Assembly: GCA_017303475.1 (NCBI GenBank) | Contig: JAFLBO010000015.1 | Coordinates: 1-64,000 of the forward strand | DNA from: Chitinophagales bacterium | GTDB taxonomy: Bacteria > Bacteroidota > Bacteroidia > Chitinophagales > Saprospiraceae | DNA length: 64,000 nt | Direction: 5' to 3' | In this document: in pieces, positions 61,145 through 64,000 of the stretch | Layout: every line of letters starts with the position of its first letter | Numbering within the stretch: position 1 is the first letter of the stretch | Notes under the pieces: model-generated | Told to the model about the DNA's origin: nothing | The model's database searches: none | Seen by the model: only the letters and a program-made list of their open reading frames with translations | Made by a program: the position numbers and the translations under genes

Positions 61145-62968
61145 ATGAGAAATGTGACCATTTGCTTGACAATCTTATCATGCCTTGCATTCCTGGGACA
61201 AGGATGTGACCATTTGCCTTCACCTACAACCAAAAATGATCAGGTTAGCCCAAGCCTGATTCATCAATTGGCGCATGGTATTTCCCCAATTGCAGGCGAT
61301 TCTTTATTCACAATTCTAAGCTCCTTTCCACACCATATACAGGACTCCTTTTTTCTCAAAAGATTTACGGTACTGGAGTCGCAGGAAGCGGATGATGCAA
61401 TTAAAGAAACACTTCTAATCTACCAAAAACTTCAACCTGAATCAGCCTTATATCAGGGGTTTGCATGTTATTTCGAAGGGATTTTCCAGCAGTACGCAGG
61501 TCATTTTATCATCGCTGATAGTTTGTACCAGCTGGCCGTTATCGGGTTTGAGCGCTCAAATAATGTGTTACGCCTTGCATTGGCACTGGACAAATACTCT
61601 GGTAGTTTGATCACGCAGGGGAAGACAGACGATGCTTTGCCCTTAAAATTCCGAGCCATCGAACTGCTTAAGCATCCGAAATATAAAGAAGCCCAGATGC
61701 TGATTAAGCTCCATCTGGCCAATGCATTTAACCTCAAAGGCGACTCCGAACAGGCAATATTATGGTTGAAGGAGCCGGAATCCTATTATGAAGCTCAAAA
61801 AGATACCATGCAAATGGCTTATATAGCAGGCTTGGAAGGTTCTATTGCTGCTTCCCGGAAGGATTATACACAGGCTTTGACCTATCATAAATTGGCGCTT
61901 GACCTTCGCATGAAAATTAAAGACCAATCCGGTCTTACGGAAAGTTACTATCATGTTGGCAGAATGCTGGGCAAACTGGAGCAATGGCAGGCATCTCTTG
62001 ACACCTTCAACCAAGCATTTCAAATACTTCAAAAGAATACCGATAAACAAGGTAAATCCTTTATTGAAACCGGAATAGGGGAAGCTCTTTTTCATCTTGG
62101 GCGCTTTGATGAGGCCGAGTCTTACCTGCTTTCAAGCCTGGAAAGAAGCATAAACCGGAAACAATTTCCGGCTGCGGCTATGGGCGCCCGGAGGATGAGT
62201 GAAGTGCGAAAGCATCAACATCGTTTTGAAGAAGCACTGCAATATCAGGAACAATTAATGGCATTTAAAGACACCCTTTTCAACCAGGAAAAGCTTAAAA
62301 TAGGCCAGGAACTTTCCATCAAATACCAAATCCATGAAAAAGAACTGAATATCGCAGCCCTAAAAAGGGAACACCGCCTTTCATTACAACGAAATGGTCT
62401 GGCAGCCCTCACCATTTTTGTCGGCCTTTGTACCTTATTTTATATATACAGAAATCGAACCAAACAGGAAACTAAGAAACTGGCCGATGAAAATGCCCGG
62501 GCAGAAGCCCAGGCTATAGACCTAGCGCAAGCCCTTGAATTCCAAAAAAGTCAACTGGATGCCCACCGGAATCAGTTGGACGAATATGCCAGGATGCTCA
62601 TTGAGAAAAACCGGCAATTGGTGGAATTGTCACTTCATCAACCCAGTGACCAACTTTCTGCCAATAGCGTTGGCCATGATGAACTTTATTCACAGGTAAT
62701 ACTAACCGACTCAGATTGGGAGCGATTTCAAGGATATTTTAACAAAGTTTACCCGGGCTTTATTTCTGCCTTGCGACAACGACTACCAGACATCACTCCT
62801 GCTGAAATACGACTTGTCCTCCTGGATAAACTTGGACTAAGCCAAAAGGAGACCTCCGCCATCCTAGGAATTAGTGTGGATGCAGTCAAGAAAGGCCGTT
62901 ACCGACTGAAGAAAAAGTATAACCTGGATGCCGACAATTTGTCTGGTTTGTTAGGAGATACCATTTAA
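61145..62968 (+). CDS. Membrane-anchored TPR regulator with cytoplasmic HTH
   Basis: 607 aa from ATG 61145; an in-frame TTG at 61124 would add seven residues. The N-terminus is a signal sequence with a possible lipobox (LGQGC). Residues about 60-400 contain TPR-like helix pairs (LALDKYSGSLITQGKTDDAL, KLEQWQASLDTFNQAFQIL). A membrane helix lies at about 416-433 (LAALTIFVGLCTLFYIY), followed by a coiled coil (about 440-500) and a LuxR-type helix-turn-helix (about 548-600, LSQKETSAILGISVDAVKKG). This order (extracytoplasmic TPR, one membrane pass, cytoplasmic DNA-binding domain) is that of a one-component membrane regulator. It is divergent from the giant beta-helix gene, 168 bases apart, and may control it; that is inference from position. 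It abuts the patatin-like gene tail to tail with no spacer. Confidence 0.85.
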   Translation: MRNVTICLTILSCLAFLGQGCDHLPSPTTKNDQVSPSLIHQLAHGISPIAGDSLFTILSSFPHHIQDSFFLKRFTVLESQEADDAIKETLLIYQKLQPESALYQGFACYFEGIFQQYAGHFIIADSLYQLAVIGFERSNNVLRLALALDKYSGSLITQGKTDDALPLKFRAIELLKHPKYKEAQMLIKLHLANAFNLKGDSEQAILWLKEPESYYEAQKDTMQMAYIAGLEGSIAASRKDYTQALTYHKLALDLRMKIKDQSGLTESYYHVGRMLGKLEQWQASLDTFNQAFQILQKNTDKQGKSFIETGIGEALFHLGRFDEAESYLLSSLERSINRKQFPAAAMGARRMSEVRKHQHRFEEALQYQEQLMAFKDTLFNQEKLKIGQELSIKYQIHEKELNIAALKREHRLSLQRNGLAALTIFVGLCTLFYIYRNRTKQETKKLADENARAEAQAIDLAQALEFQKSQLDAHRNQLDEYARMLIEKNRQLVELSLHQPSDQLSANSVGHDELYSQVILTDSDWERFQGYFNKVYPGFISALRQRLPDITPAEIRLVLLDKLGLSQKETSAILGISVDAVKKGRYRLKKKYNLDADNLSGLLGDTI

Positions 62969-64000
62969 TCACATCTGATACTTCACCTCTGGCGGCTCCA
63001 CCACCGGCGCTTCGGCAGCTGGCGGCATTTTAAAGCTCTCAAACACATCGCCCTCTGTAGCTGCAGGCTCTGCTCCTGCGGCAACGGCTTCCTGTTCAAA
63101 GAAATTAACACCGTTGTCAAACCAGTTCAACAGGTTCTCTACCGAAGGTTTTTTATCCACTGCTGCGTCAATATCCGGCACACCCAATACTTCAGCACCA
63201 ATATACCGGCCTAGCTGAAAATAAGCTTCCCATTGAATTTCATCAAAAAACTGATCACTCGTTGGTTCATGCGGGAAGTCCGGATGGTAAATCTTGTACT
63301 TGTAAGTGCCATATTTTAAAGTATCCCGCTTGTCAAGATCCGGCTTACCCTCAGGTGCGCGCACGGAAGACTTCACATAAACAAAAGTACCCACCGAACC
63401 CATCTTGTCGCGTTCTGCCTTACTGTAATTGATGATGCGCTTGCCATCTTCCTGACTCGGATCTGCCACCTCTTCCCAACATTTGTACACATCTGCAACC
63501 GCATAACGTTTCGCAGAATACACCTGGGATGGCCGCGGACGAATCAGATCCTCTGGTTGATCCTCCGGCCGGAAACGGATCTCCAAACCAAGTTCATTGC
63601 GCGCCCGGATAATCAGATTGTTCAGGTCGAAGAAGGAATAAATCTTGTCTTCACCGGCATCCACAGCAATAATCAATCTGCAACCTCTGCGCAGTAACTC
63701 ATAGGCGCCCAGGTTTTCAATATGTCCTCCATCCGAAATATTGATCATCTTTTTCTCCGACCCAATGCGTCCCATCAACTCATAGAAAAAATAAAGCGGC
63801 CACCAAACTACCGCCCGGGCCTTCACCAGAATGCTTGGATTAGAAATCCAAAAGCCCAACCTGGCATTGAACAATGTCATCATAACACTCAGCATCCGGT
63901 TGGAATAAATACCCATACCAGGGTTAACTGCGGCGGCAGAAATGGTTACAGCTGCAGGCAGGGTCATCCGCTGATAATCATAATACCTGTCTGTAGGCAC
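62969..64000 (-). CDS. Patatin-like phospholipase, C-terminal part
   Basis: 343 codons of a gene that continues past the right edge; the true start and the nucleophile GxSxG motif are outside the window. The motif SDGGHIENLGAYELLRR (about residues 88-104 of the fragment), with the Asp of the catalytic Ser-Asp dyad in DGG, followed by CRLIIAVDAGED, is typical of the patatin/cPLA2-like lipases that hydrolyse acyl esters. A hydrophobic stretch VVWWPLYFFYELMG precedes it. The C-terminus is acidic and Pro-rich (PPAAEAPVVEPPEVKYQM). Its stop codon is immediately next to that of the convergent regulator gene (62968/62969). Substrate and location unknown. Confidence 0.8.
   Translation of the reverse strand: MPTDRYYDYQRMTLPAAVTISAAAVNPGMGIYSNRMLSVMMTLFNARLGFWISNPSILVKARAVVWWPLYFFYELMGRIGSEKKMINISDGGHIENLGAYELLRRGCRLIIAVDAGEDKIYSFFDLNNLIIRARNELGLEIRFRPEDQPEDLIRPRPSQVYSAKRYAVADVYKCWEEVADPSQEDGKRIINYSKAERDKMGSVGTFVYVKSSVRAPEGKPDLDKRDTLKYGTYKYKIYHPDFPHEPTSDQFFDEIQWEAYFQLGRYIGAEVLGVPDIDAAVDKKPSVENLLNWFDNGVNFFEQEAVAAGAEPAATEGDVFESFKMPPAAEAPVVEPPEVKYQM

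Overview
The window looks like a chromosomal segment of a Bacteroidota bacterium, most likely close to the Saprospiraceae. This rests on nine proteins with C-terminal type IX secretion (T9SS) sorting domains, SprB-like, HYR and DUF7619-like domains, a beta-propeller hybrid histidine kinase, starts without clear Shine-Dalgarno sequences, and a TTTG-N18-TAnnTTTG-type promoter in front of rpmH. The family-level assignment is inference; no rRNA or tRNA was recognised.

Layout. 0-6.3 kb: a secreted protein and a TPR-CHAT protease-like protein on the minus strand, divergent from an ECF-like sigma factor and a membrane TPR protein of anti-sigma type, then a small membrane protein. 6.4-11.3 kb: response regulator, HPt protein and a convergent beta-propeller hybrid kinase, together the parts of a phosphorelay. 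11.3-15.2 kb: a secreted protein built of 21 Cys-containing repeats. 15.3-18.4 kb: kinase, regulator and coiled-coil membrane protein, probably one operon. 18.6-24.5 kb: three T9SS cargo genes in tandem behind an 8-bp microsatellite that overlaps the 5' end of the first. 24.8-32.5 kb: an outer-membrane barrel protein and two more T9SS cargo proteins. 32.8-36.9 kb: a helical-repeat protein, an APC permease, rnpA and rpmH. 37.3-45.2 kb: a SprB/DUF7619 protein, a family 2 glycosyltransferase, leucyl-tRNA synthetase with an unusual inserted domain, and a small outer-membrane protein. 45.3-61 kb: two giant T9SS cargo proteins (3500 and 1683 aa). 61.1-63 kb: a membrane-anchored TPR-HTH regulator divergent from the second giant. 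63-64 kb: the 3' part of a patatin-like phospholipase gene that leaves the window.

How it fits together. Most of the coding capacity is surface or secreted protein that would need T9SS machinery encoded elsewhere; two phosphorelay or two-component sets, a sigma/anti-sigma pair and a TPR-HTH regulator could control it. Housekeeping genes (rpmH, rnpA, leuS) are embedded among them.

The most unusual features are: a nuclease-fold-like insertion in LeuRS just before the KMSKS region; an 8-bp repeat that separates an ATG from the reading frame of a T9SS cargo gene and could act as a phase switch; and a family of intergenic elements made of tandem 7-10 bp words, several mirrored around a hairpin, which in three cases supply the stop codon of the neighbouring gene.
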